Origin: Streptoalloteichus tenebrarius
GTDB lineage: Bacteria > Actinomycetota > Actinomycetes > Mycobacteriales > Pseudonocardiaceae
Reading direction: 5' to 3'
NCBI RefSeq assembly: GCF_024171885.1
Contig: NZ_JAMTCP010000056.1
Coordinates: 1 to 39,018 of the forward strand
Length of the DNA: 39,018 nt
Position numbers and translations under genes: made by a program. Numbering within the stretch: position 1 is the first letter of the stretch; the number at the start of each line of letters is the position of its first letter. Of this stretch, positions 32,459 to 39,018 are shown in pieces. The notes under the pieces are model-generated. The model saw only the letters and a program-made list of their open reading frames with translations, had not been told where the DNA came from and ran no database searches.

Positions 32459-33790
32459 TCAGGTGGTCTGGTAGGGCGCGGCGGCGGCCTTGGCCGCCGT
32501 CATCAGCGCTCCCCGGTTCTTCGGCCAGAACACGCTGTTGACGCACGAGTACTGGGGGAAGAACCCGCCGCACGAACCGCTCGACGACCCGATCTCGAAG
32601 GTGAAGCTCGCGACGCCGAGCACACCGTAGGTGTAGTCGTCGGTGGTTCCCGTCGTGCTGTACCCGACCGTGTCACCGTTCGTGCCGACGACATAGCCGT
32701 TGGACTGGGCCATCTTCCGGCCCAGGGCCCGGAGTTGGGCGTCGTTGGGCGCGGGCCGCTCGGTCCACCCCCACGGGGTGATGATGTAGTTGCCGTAGCT
32801 GTGCAGCGTGATCATCACGCCGGTCGCGTCCCGGGGCGCGGGATCGTCGTCGCCCTGCCCGCGCCGGTCCGGGAAGAGCGCCGAGAACCACGTTTCCAGG
32901 GCGCGGGTCTCCGGCTCCGACGCCGCGCGCGGACCCTGGTAGGTCTCGGCGCAGGGCCGTGTGGAGTCCCCACCCCACCTGAAGCTGGAGTTGCGGTTCA
33001 GGTCGATGCCGATCGTGGTGCCGCCGCAGGCGCCGTTGCTCGTGTTCGCGTTCTTGCGCTGCATCCTGGGCCGGTCGCCGCCCGAGGCCACGATGTCGAC
33101 GCCGTCCGGGTTCGCGATCGGCACCACCCAGACCTCCGTGCTGTCCAACACGGAGGTCACCTCCGCGTCGACGCCGTACCCGCCGGCCAGGTGGTCGATC
33201 CACCGCCACGCCACCTCGCCCGTGGCCAGCTCCCTGGCGTGGATCTGCGCGATCACCGCGAGGCGCGGTTTGGCGGCGTTCGGCCGGAGCGCGCAGTCGC
33301 CTTCCTTCTTCCTGGTCAGGCAGATCGCCTTGATGTCGTGTCCGCCCAGGCCCCTGGTCCGGCGCCAGCTATCGCCGATGTCGACCACGGTCGCCAGGCC
33401 GGGATGCGCGGCGGCCACCTGGTCCAGGTGCGCCTCGTGCGCCGCCGGCGTGTGGTACCCGCCGTAGAAGGTGTCGGCGGGGGCGTTCTCCGCGCCCTCG
33501 ACCGGCTTGTGGACGGTGTCGTGGAAGCGGGGCCGGTAGCCCAGGTCCCGCAACCGGTCGGCGGTCGACGCCGGCCCCACGACCAGGACCGCGTCGTCGT
33601 GTGTCTCGACGACGTCGAAACCGGCGTCGGCCAACGCCCTGGCCTGCGGGCCGGACGCCGCCACCCGCCACACGGAGGGAGGGGGGTCCTCAGGGGGCGG
33701 GGATCCGGCGACGGCCGGAGCCCCGGAGAGCGCCATCGGTAAGACGAACGCCGCGGCGAGCAGCGCGCGACGCAGCAGGGATCGCGACAT
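32459..33790 (-). CDS. Secreted M14 zinc carboxypeptidase
   Basis: A 443-residue exported metallopeptidase of the carboxypeptidase A/T family. A signal peptide spans 1-29 (MSRSLLRR, ALLAAAFVLPMALS, AVA cleavage). A propeptide-like region (35-105) precedes the catalytic domain. Zinc ligands are His184 and Glu187 in AQIHARELATGE plus His330 in TLHSYGNY. The substrate-binding GIDLNRNSSF holds Asn265-Arg266, and the general base Glu399 lies in SFTFEIG. All are intact. The four Cys of the mature domain may pair. Similar to Streptomyces/Thermoactinomyces carboxypeptidase T-like enzymes, it trims C-terminal residues from external peptides. ATG 33790 has GGGAGG 6 nt upstream. It stands alone and ends at a shared terminator. 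Confidence 0.94.
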   Translation of the reverse strand: MSRSLLRRALLAAAFVLPMALSGAPAVAGSPPPEDPPPSVWRVAASGPQARALADAGFDVVETHDDAVLVVGPASTADRLRDLGYRPRFHDTVHKPVEGAENAPADTFYGGYHTPAAHEAHLDQVAAAHPGLATVVDIGDSWRRTRGLGGHDIKAICLTRKKEGDCALRPNAAKPRLAVIAQIHARELATGEVAWRWIDHLAGGYGVDAEVTSVLDSTEVWVVPIANPDGVDIVASGGDRPRMQRKNANTSNGACGGTTIGIDLNRNSSFRWGGDSTRPCAETYQGPRAASEPETRALETWFSALFPDRRGQGDDDPAPRDATGVMITLHSYGNYIITPWGWTERPAPNDAQLRALGRKMAQSNGYVVGTNGDTVGYSTTGTTDDYTYGVLGVASFTFEIGSSSGSCGGFFPQYSCVNSVFWPKNRGALMTAAKAAAAPYQTT

Positions 33791-34028
33791 GGGAAACCTC
33801 CCACCGGGCGACGACATGGGCAGGGGGATGGCGTCGCCGCGCCGGTGCCAGCCAGTGTCGGGATCGGGACGCCCGCCGGAACCCGCCGATCGTCGGGTTC
33901 GCCCGCTCCGCGCGGGCCCGGCCACCCGCGCCGCGCCTCCCCCGGCCCGCCCTCCGCGACACCGCTCGCGCGGGCGCTGACCTGGGGTGTCGTCGGCGAC
34001 CCCCGGGGCGGCCGCCGACGCCAACGCC

Positions 34029-34034
34029 TAGGCT
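34029..34034 (+). promoter_or_regulatory. -10 element, leaderless purB
   Basis: TAGGCT, 6 nt (GCACCC), then the GTG at 34041, with no Shine-Dalgarno. The cleanest example of the leaderless pattern here. Confidence 0.5.
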
Positions 34035-34040
34035 GCACCC

Positions 34041-35471
34041 GTGTCGAAGCCGCGCATCCCCGACGTGCTCGCCGCCCGCTACGCCTCCGTGGAGCTGGCC
34101 CGACTGTGGTCGCCGGAGAACAAGGTGGTGTTGGAGCGCCGACTCTGGCTCGCCGTGCTCCGCGCCCAGGCCGACCTCGGCATCGAGGTCCCCGAGCAGG
34201 CCCTCGCCGACTACGAGCGGGTGCTGGAGCGGGTCGACCTCGCCTCGATCGCCGAGCGGGAGCGGGTCACCCGACACGACGTCAAGGCCAGGATCGAGGA
34301 GTTCAACGCCCTCGCCGGGCACGAGCACGTGCACAAGGGGATGACCTCCCGCGACCTCACCGAGAACGTCGAGCAGCTCCAGGTCCGGTTGAGCCTGGAG
34401 CTGGTCCGGGACCGGTGTGTGGCCCTGCTGGCCCGGCTCGGCCGGCTGGCGGTCGAGCACGGCGAGCTGGTGATGGCCGGCCGGTCGCACAACGTCGCCG
34501 CGCAGGCCACGACGCTGGGCAAGCGCTTCGCGACCGCCGCCGACGAGCTGCTCGTCGCCTTCGGCCGGCTGGAGGACCTGCTCGCCCGGTACCCGCTGCG
34601 GGGCGTCAAGGGCCCGGTCGGCACCGCCCAGGACATGCTCGACCTCCTCGGCGGCGACGCCGACCGGCTGGCCGAGCTGGAGCGCAGGGTCGCCGAGCAC
34701 CTCGGCTTCGCGCACGCGTTCACCAGCGTCGGCCAGGTCTACCCCCGGTCGCTGGACTTCGAGGTGGTCACCGCCCTGGTCCAGCTCGCGGCGGCCCCGT
34801 CCTCGCTGGCCAAGACCATCCGGCTGATGGCCGGCCACGAGCTGGTCACCGAGGGCTTCAAGCCCGGCCAGGTCGGGTCCTCCGCCATGCCGCACAAGAT
34901 GAACACCCGGTCGTGTGAGCGGGTGAACGGGCTCGCCGTCATCCTGCGCGGCTACGCCTCCATGGTCGGCGAGCTGGCCGGCGACCAGTGGAACGAGGGC
35001 GACGTCTCCTGCTCGGTCGTGCGTCGCGTGGCCCTGCCCGACGCCTTCTTCGCCTTCGACGGGCTGGTCGAGACGTTCCTGACGGTCCTGGACGAGTTCG
35101 GCGCCTTCCCCGCGGTCATCGCCCGCGAGCTGGACCGCTACCTGCCGTTCCTGGCCACGACGAAGGTGCTCATGGCCTCCGTGCGCGCCGGCGTCGGCAG
35201 GGAGACCGCGCACGAGGCGATCAAGGAGCACGCGGTGGCCGCCGCGCTGGCGATGCGCGAGAAGGGCGCCGAGCGCAACGACCTGCTCGACCGCCTGGCC
35301 GCCGACGAACGCGTCCCGCTCGACCGCGAGGCGCTCGACGCCGTGCTCGCCGACCGGCTCCCGTTCACCGGGGCCGCGTCCGCCCAGGTCGCCGAGGTGG
35401 CGCGGCGGGTGGAGGAGGTCGTGGCCCGATACCCCGGGGCCGCCGCCTACACCCCCGCCCCGATCCTGTGA
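34041..35471 (+). CDS. purB: Adenylosuccinate lyase
   Basis: A 476-residue fumarase/aspartase-superfamily enzyme with two roles in purine synthesis: SAICAR to AICAR and adenylosuccinate to AMP, each releasing fumarate. The superfamily signature GSSAMPHKMN is at residues 279-288, containing the catalytic flexible-loop Ser. HEHVHKGMTSRDLTENVEQL and AGRSHNVAAQATTLGKRFA hold the conserved His residues. Length matches the actinobacterial/eukaryote-like PurB subgroup (about 470). GTG 34041 is set by the adjacent -10 element and by homology. The MOSC gene overlaps its stop by 4 nt, suggesting co-translation. Complements purA in this window. Confidence 0.97.
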   Translation: MSKPRIPDVLAARYASVELARLWSPENKVVLERRLWLAVLRAQADLGIEVPEQALADYERVLERVDLASIAERERVTRHDVKARIEEFNALAGHEHVHKGMTSRDLTENVEQLQVRLSLELVRDRCVALLARLGRLAVEHGELVMAGRSHNVAAQATTLGKRFATAADELLVAFGRLEDLLARYPLRGVKGPVGTAQDMLDLLGGDADRLAELERRVAEHLGFAHAFTSVGQVYPRSLDFEVVTALVQLAAAPSSLAKTIRLMAGHELVTEGFKPGQVGSSAMPHKMNTRSCERVNGLAVILRGYASMVGELAGDQWNEGDVSCSVVRRVALPDAFFAFDGLVETFLTVLDEFGAFPAVIARELDRYLPFLATTKVLMASVRAGVGRETAHEAIKEHAVAAALAMREKGAERNDLLDRLAADERVPLDREALDAVLADRLPFTGAASAQVAEVARRVEEVVARYPGAAAYTPAPIL

Positions 35472-36304
35472 GCGTGAACGCGCCCGCCACCGTCCACTCG
35501 CTCACGTACTACCCCGTGAAGGGGTGCGCGGGCATCACGGTGGACCGGGCGGAGGTGACCGCCCGCGGCCTGCGCCACGACCGGGAGTTCATGGTTGTCG
35601 CCGCGGAGACCGGCCGTTTCCTGAGCCAGCGCCGGCTTCCGTCGATGGCCGTCGTCCAGCCTCGGATGCTCGACGACGGCGACACGCTCGCGCTCAGCGC
35701 TCCCGGCGTCGAGGACCTCAAGGCCGGCGTCGTCGAGGACGGGCCGCGCCGGGAGGTGAGCGTGTTCTCCTTCACCGGGCAGGGCGTGGACCAGGGCGAC
35801 GACGCCGCCCGATGGTTCGGCGTGGTGCTCGGCGTCGACTGCCGCCTCGTCCGGGTGCCCCCGGACCACACGCGGGTTAGCTCCGGCGAGACCGGGGGCA
35901 CGGCCGGGTTCGCCGACGGGCACGCCCTGCTGGTCGCGTCACTGGCGTCGCTGGCGGAGCTGAACCGCCGCCTCGCCGAGCGGGACGTCGCCGCGCTGCC
36001 GATGAACCGGTTCCGGCCCAACGTCGTCCTGGACGGCTGGACCGAGCCGCACGCGGAGGACCTGGTGCGGTCGGCCCGGCTCGGCGAGGTGGAGATCGGC
36101 TACGAGAAGCGGTGCAAGCGGTGCGCCGTGCCCACCGTCGACCAGGAGACCGGGCGCCCGGCCGGGCCGGAACCGACCCGCACCCTGGCCACCTACCGCG
36201 GGGGCGCGGAGGAGGGCGGCGTGGTGTTCGGCATGAAGGCGGCCGTCGTCCGCCCCGGCGTCGTCTCGGTGGGTGACACGGTCACGGTTCACCGCTGGGC
36301 CTGA
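35468..36304 (+). CDS. MOSC domain protein with MOSC_N barrel
   Basis: A 278-residue protein related to the mARC/YcbX group that carries molybdenum cofactor. The N-terminal beta-barrel domain has LTYYPVKGCAGITVDRAEVT followed by RGLRHDREFMVV. The MOSC domain has NRFRPNVVLDG and YEKRCKRCAVPTVDQETG with Cys216 and Cys219; a conserved Cys in this motif ligands molybdenum in the family. The ending FGMKAAVVRPGVVSVGDTV is typical. There is no C-terminal ferredoxin domain (present in YcbX), so electrons must come from another protein. Role: probable N-oxygenated-compound reduction or detoxification. GTG 35468 overlaps the purB stop (GTGA); GTG 35474 is an alternative start. Confidence 0.87.
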   Translation: MSVNAPATVHSLTYYPVKGCAGITVDRAEVTARGLRHDREFMVVAAETGRFLSQRRLPSMAVVQPRMLDDGDTLALSAPGVEDLKAGVVEDGPRREVSVFSFTGQGVDQGDDAARWFGVVLGVDCRLVRVPPDHTRVSSGETGGTAGFADGHALLVASLASLAELNRRLAERDVAALPMNRFRPNVVLDGWTEPHAEDLVRSARLGEVEIGYEKRCKRCAVPTVDQETGRPAGPEPTRTLATYRGGAEEGGVVFGMKAAVVRPGVVSVGDTVTVHRWA

Positions 36305-36368
36305 TCCCGATCCCACACGCCGCCCGGCAGGATGGGGGGACCCACGGACGCCGGAGGGGGCCAACGAC

Positions 36369-37121
36369 GTGCCGATCGCGCTGGACCGGGCCGAGTTCAA
36401 CGTGCTGTGGCGCCGCATGGAGCTGGGCGCGAGACCGCTGGTCCTCGTGACAGCCGAGCACGGCTCCACCCTCGACGAGGCCGGCCAGGTCGACGACGCG
36501 GCCTGGGCGGCGCTGGGCGCGCGCCAGCTCGTCGGCGACGACGGAACCGTGCACCCCGACCTGGACCTCGCGTTGCGCGTGGTCTCCCAACCCTCGGTCG
36601 CCGTCGACCTGAGGTGGGCCACCGGTCCCGGCCGGGAGGTCAGGGCGCTGTCCGCGGTCCGGGGCGAGACCGGGATCCTCGCCGTGCTCGCCGACGACGT
36701 GGTCCACCTGGACCTCGTGCGCGACACCGCGTTCGTGGACGCCGCGGTCGGGGTGCTGCCCCCGACGCCGCCCGGCCCGGGCACCGCGGTGAACGTGCCC
36801 AGCGGCGCCGTCGAGGAGGCCACCCGCCAGGGCGGCGACGACTACGACTTCGAGTCGGCGCTGCTCGACGCCGGCGTGCGGGCGAGCGAGGCGCGTCTTC
36901 TCGTGGACATGGTCGGCGGCGACCGGGTCGCCGCCGGCCAGTTCGGGGCGTCCTCGTGGGACCAGTGGGGCGCGCGCACCCGCGCGCCCTGGGTGATCTC
37001 GGTGACCGACACGCCGCGCGGCCGCTACGCGTTCTACGAGCGCTCCGGCTGGTTGACCGTCGCCCCGGTGGACCACCACCGCCTCGTCGACCTGCTCCGC
37101 GAGCTGGTGCGGTCGCTGTGA
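36369..37121 (+). CDS. EspG-family ESX secretion-associated protein
   Basis: A 250-residue EspG-like protein. The opening VPIALDRAEFNVLWRRMELG, AVRGETGILAVLADDVVHLD and RLLVDMVGGDRVAAGQFGAS correspond position by position to segments in the EspG-like protein at 22360 (SASAFQVAWAELRLG; AASGEVGVLAVLHEASLRLR; RLARMVGGVRRRGQFGVAVV). The C-terminal GRYAFYERSGWLTVAPVDHHR also aligns. It is therefore a second chaperone for another ESX substrate set. GTG 36369 follows GGAGGGGG. It heads a module with a PE-like protein and DUF3558 lipoproteins. No PPE-like gene is beside it, unlike in the first module. Confidence 0.8.
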   Translation: MPIALDRAEFNVLWRRMELGARPLVLVTAEHGSTLDEAGQVDDAAWAALGARQLVGDDGTVHPDLDLALRVVSQPSVAVDLRWATGPGREVRALSAVRGETGILAVLADDVVHLDLVRDTAFVDAAVGVLPPTPPGPGTAVNVPSGAVEEATRQGGDDYDFESALLDAGVRASEARLLVDMVGGDRVAAGQFGASSWDQWGARTRAPWVISVTDTPRGRYAFYERSGWLTVAPVDHHRLVDLLRELVRSL

Positions 37122-37206
37122 GCGACGACTTCGGCCAACTCGACGCCACGCGCGGTGATCGCCAGGCAGACTGGGTCGGGCACCGCTACCAATCGGGGGA
37201 GGAGCC

Positions 37207-37647
37207 ATGTCGACAGTCGAGGGCTGGCTGAACCTGGTCGCGCCCGTGCCCGCGAGTTTCGCGGCGGCCACCGGCGCCGTGGCCGGGGGCGCTGGTGCCG
37301 CCACACCCACGGCGGGCGCCTCGGGTGCGCCTGTCGGCGCGCCGGTCGCCCGGTTCAGCATCCGCACCGAGGATGCCCCACGCCTCAAGGCCAAGTTCAA
37401 AGAGGCCATCGAGGAGATGAACAAGGCCCTGGAAATGGCCTACCTCCTCCGGCATACCCGGCCTCCGGGAGAGGACCCCGCGAGTGGGCAGGCGGTGCAG
37501 AAGCTGGCGGAGAAGATCACCTCAGACGAGGGATCGTTGACGATGGCCATTGACAGCACGATCCAGGCGTTGCAGTCGGTGATCGACCAGATTGACCAGG
37601 CACTCGGGCAGTACCAGGAAAACGACACTCTCCCCATGAGGTCCTGA
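37207..37647 (+). CDS. PE-like helical protein, ESX-associated
   Basis: A 146-residue protein. Residues 1-48 are Ala/Gly/Pro-rich and flexible. Then come two amphipathic helices (about 55-82 and 95-138) separated by RPPGEDPAS (85-93). The helix-PPGxDPxS-helix plan and flanking residues resemble the 120-residue protein at 20604 in the first ESX module, so both appear to belong to one family. It has no signal peptide and fits a T7SS substrate or adaptor. ATG 37207 has GGGGAGGAG just upstream. Only 2 nt separate its stop from the lipoprotein start. Codon use is less GC-biased than in the purine genes. Confidence 0.62.
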   Translation: MSTVEGWLNLVAPVPASFAAATGAVAGGAGAATPTAGASGAPVGAPVARFSIRTEDAPRLKAKFKEAIEEMNKALEMAYLLRHTRPPGEDPASGQAVQKLAEKITSDEGSLTMAIDSTIQALQSVIDQIDQALGQYQENDTLPMRS

Positions 37648-37649
37648 AC

Positions 37650-38246
37650 ATGCGGTCTCCTCGTCTTCGTGACGTTGTGCTGCTGCTCGCTGGAGCCCTG
37701 GTGCTAAGCGCCTGCGGTTCCGTCACGAGCGGCACCCCGATCGCGATCCCGAGTGTCAGTGACAGGTCCTCTTTGTCCGCTGGTGCCGCTTCGTCAGAGA
37801 ACAACGAAGTCCCTCGGGTCACCAATCCGAAGAACCTCCGCGGAGTTGACCCCTGCCAGATGCTTACCCAGGCCCAGCTCAGGGAGTTGGGGGCATCGTT
37901 GGAGGGAAAGCCGGACCAGGCTCCGTGGGGAGAGACGCTCTGTAGGTGGGTGGACGACATCAGGGTGACGGTCGCTCCCGACACCAAACGGCGCGGATTG
38001 GCCGAGGTGTACGCCAGGAAGAAGAGTTTCAACAGTTTCCAAACCAGCTCGGTTGCAGGGTATCCCGCCGTCAGGGCCGACTTCGGCGCTATCCGATGCA
38101 ACCTGAACGTGGGTGTGGCGAACGACCAGCTCCTGCTGATCCAGTACTCCAACAACGTGAGCCGGAAGCCTGAGCACAAGGACACGTGCGTGTTCGCTGA
38201 GCGGATCGCGGCCGAGGTGCTGAAGAACCTGCCTGCGGGCGGGTGA
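37650..38246 (+). CDS. DUF3558 lipoprotein, array copy 1
   Basis: A 198-residue lipoprotein: MRSPRLRD n-region, hydrophobic VVLLLAGALVL, lipobox LSAC with Cys22. A Ser/Ala linker leads to the DUF3558 domain: VPRVTNPKNLRGVDPCQMLT, then WGETLCRW, SSVAGYPAVRADF and the C-terminal TCVFAERIAAEVLKNLP. Four Cys in the mature domain probably form two disulfides. It resembles copy 2 strongly over the mature domain but has an unrelated signal region. GC is clearly lower here than in the window average. It overlaps copy 2 by 4 nt (GTGA). Function unknown; expected on the outer face of the membrane beside ESX products. Confidence 0.88.
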   Translation: MRSPRLRDVVLLLAGALVLSACGSVTSGTPIAIPSVSDRSSLSAGAASSENNEVPRVTNPKNLRGVDPCQMLTQAQLRELGASLEGKPDQAPWGETLCRWVDDIRVTVAPDTKRRGLAEVYARKKSFNSFQTSSVAGYPAVRADFGAIRCNLNVGVANDQLLLIQYSNNVSRKPEHKDTCVFAERIAAEVLKNLPAGG

Positions 38247-38380
38247 TCGGTGTGGTGGTGAATGGTGGAGTGGGTCGGGAGTCTTCTCGGGAGGGGTGGG
38301 TTCGGTTCGCGTGTCTTGGTGTGGGGGCTGTGCTTCTTCTCGGGGTCGTCTCGTGTGGTGAAGCGATGAGTGGGACGCCG
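38206..38380. repeat. Direct repeat, copy A (partner 38844-39018)
   Basis: 175 nt covering the last codons of one DUF3558 gene and the signal-peptide region of the next recur 638 nt downstream (38844-39018, reaching the window end) with nine differences, about 95% identity. The unit of duplication is therefore one whole gene. Confidence 0.9.
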
Positions 38381-38884
38381 GTCACAGCCGTCAACACGGT
38401 GACAAGCGGTGGCGGTCAGGCGAAGTCGGGAGAGCCTGATCCTTCGGTCCCCAGGGTGAGTAACCCGAAGAGGTTGCGGGGGAGCGATCCGTGTGCACTG
38501 CTGACGCAGGCACAGCTCACCGCCCTTGGACTGCCGTCGGCGAACAAGGCCGCCCAGGCTCAGTGGGGTGAGGCGAAGTGCACTTGGTCAGGGGATATCA
38601 GGGCGACCCTGAGCCCGGACACCAAGGGGCGAGGCCTGGCTGACTACTACGCGCGGCAGAAGGCGTTCGACAACTTCAAGAGCAGTCAGGTTGTCGGCTA
38701 CCCCGCTGTTTGGGCTGATTTCGCGCACACGATCTGTAGTGTGATGGTCGGCGTCGCCGATGACCAGGTCTTGGTCGTCCATGTCGGTTCGGTCAGTTCG
38801 CGGAGCAAGGCGCAGGGCAATCCGTGTGGCTACGGGGAGACGGTCGCGGCCGAGGTGCTGAAGAACCTGCCTGTGGGCGGGTGA
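38243..38884 (+). CDS. DUF3558 lipoprotein, array copy 2
   Basis: A 213-residue lipoprotein. After an N-region with several possible GTG starts (38243, 38252, 38255, 38258) comes VRFACLGVGAVLLLGVVSCG with lipobox Cys38. The domain follows: VPRVSNPKRLRGSDPCALLT, WGEAKCTW, SSQVVGYPAVWADF, and NPCGYGETVAAEVLKNLP. Compared with copy 1 the domain is highly similar, including Cys positions and the ending, while the signal region is shared almost exactly with copy 3. The GTG at 38243 overlaps the copy 1 stop. The upstream part of the reading frame has no own ribosome binding site, suggesting translation re-initiation. Confidence 0.87.
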   Translation: MIGVVVNGGVGRESSREGWVRFACLGVGAVLLLGVVSCGEAMSGTPVTAVNTVTSGGGQAKSGEPDPSVPRVSNPKRLRGSDPCALLTQAQLTALGLPSANKAAQAQWGEAKCTWSGDIRATLSPDTKGRGLADYYARQKAFDNFKSSQVVGYPAVWADFAHTICSVMVGVADDQVLVVHVGSVSSRSKAQGNPCGYGETVAAEVLKNLPVGG

Positions 38885-39018
38885 TCGGTGTGGCGACGAA
38901 TGGTGGAGTGGGTCGGGAGTCTTCTCGGGAGGGGTGGGTTCGGTTCGCCTGTTTTGGCGTGGGGGCTCTGCTTCTCCTCGGGGTCGTCTCGTGTGGTGAA
39001 GCGATGAGTGGGACGCCG
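38844..39018. repeat. Direct repeat, copy B (partner 38206-38380)
   Basis: The second copy of the 638-nt-period repeat; truncated by the window edge, so its full length is unknown. Confidence 0.9.
38881..39018 (+). CDS. DUF3558 lipoprotein, array copy 3 (partial)
   Basis: 46 codons to the window edge, running V-I-G-V-A-T-N-G-G-V and then the same lipoprotein signal and C-G-E-A-M-S-G-T-P as copy 2. The frame is open. The GTG at 38881 overlaps the copy 2 stop. The gene continues beyond the window; whether the domain is complete cannot be seen. Confidence 0.8.
   Translation, partial: MIGVATNGGVGRESSREGWVRFACFGVGALLLLGVVSCGEAMSGTP

Noticed and set aside
37207-37647. Classical PE protein
   Set aside because: No N-terminal Pro-Glu pair and the relevant helices start after residue 50; only a PE-like fold is suggested.

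Overview
The window is very GC-rich DNA with dense genes, frequent GTG starts, many promoters that abut start codons, ESX/type VII secretion accessory genes (EspG, PPE-like and WXG100-like proteins), and several DUF3558 lipoproteins. This points to a filamentous actinomycete, most likely Pseudonocardiaceae (Saccharothrix/Actinosynnema/Lentzea-like). The family assignment is inferred from gene content, not from a search. No rRNA, tRNA, CRISPR array, transposase or phage gene was recognised.

Layout. 1-5086: a repeat-bearing intergenic stretch with two exact DnaA boxes, a small acidic protein, two ECF sigma factors, a YciI-like protein, an aldo/keto reductase, a Cof-type HAD phosphatase and a small conserved protein. 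5379-12662: a core block with class II fructose-bisphosphate aldolase (fba), a DUF3151 protein, an SRPBCC protein, a FUSC-type exporter, a secreted HNH nuclease, and adenylosuccinate synthetase (purA) divergent from a conserved protein. The fba/DUF3151/purA grouping resembles the Rv0363c-Rv0357c neighbourhood of Mycobacterium tuberculosis, as recalled. 12857-17770: a complete sulfonate-sulfur operon consisting of promoter, leader peptide, SsuC-like permease, SsuB-like ATPase, SsuA-like lipoprotein, SsuD-like monooxygenase and an SsuE-like flavin reductase, closed by an 18-bp hairpin. 17831-20504: a secreted glycerophosphodiesterase (minus strand) and purD.

20604-24816 is a type VII secretion accessory operon: PE-like protein, DUF3558 lipoprotein, PPE-like protein, EspG-like chaperone, a small EspC/WXG100-like protein, and a WXG100-like/Gly-rich/lytic-transglycosylase fusion. 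24992-33790 is mixed metabolism and regulation: aminotransferase, small membrane protein, DUF1963 protein, HAD hydrolase, threonine aldolase, SigE-family sigma factor with a probable membrane anti-sigma factor, a Gdx-type SMR guanidinium exporter, DUF2231 membrane protein, TetR regulator and a secreted M14 carboxypeptidase. 34041-36304 holds purB and a MOSC protein. 36369-39018 is a second ESX-linked operon: EspG-like, a PE-like protein related to the one in the first module, and a tandem array of DUF3558 lipoproteins that runs off the window edge.

The most interesting points are: (1) two separate modules that pair EspG, a small helical protein carrying a PPGxDPxS turn, and DUF3558 lipoproteins, one of them also encoding a T7SS-tagged peptidoglycan hydrolase, with no ESX membrane machinery in the window; (2) a short HVDL-type leader peptide, apparently leaderless, ahead of the sulfonate operon, suggesting attenuation control; (3) a roughly 75-residue low-complexity insertion between Walker A and the Q-loop of the SsuB-like ATPase; and (4) a recent tandem duplication of DUF3558 genes, about 95% identical over 175 nt.
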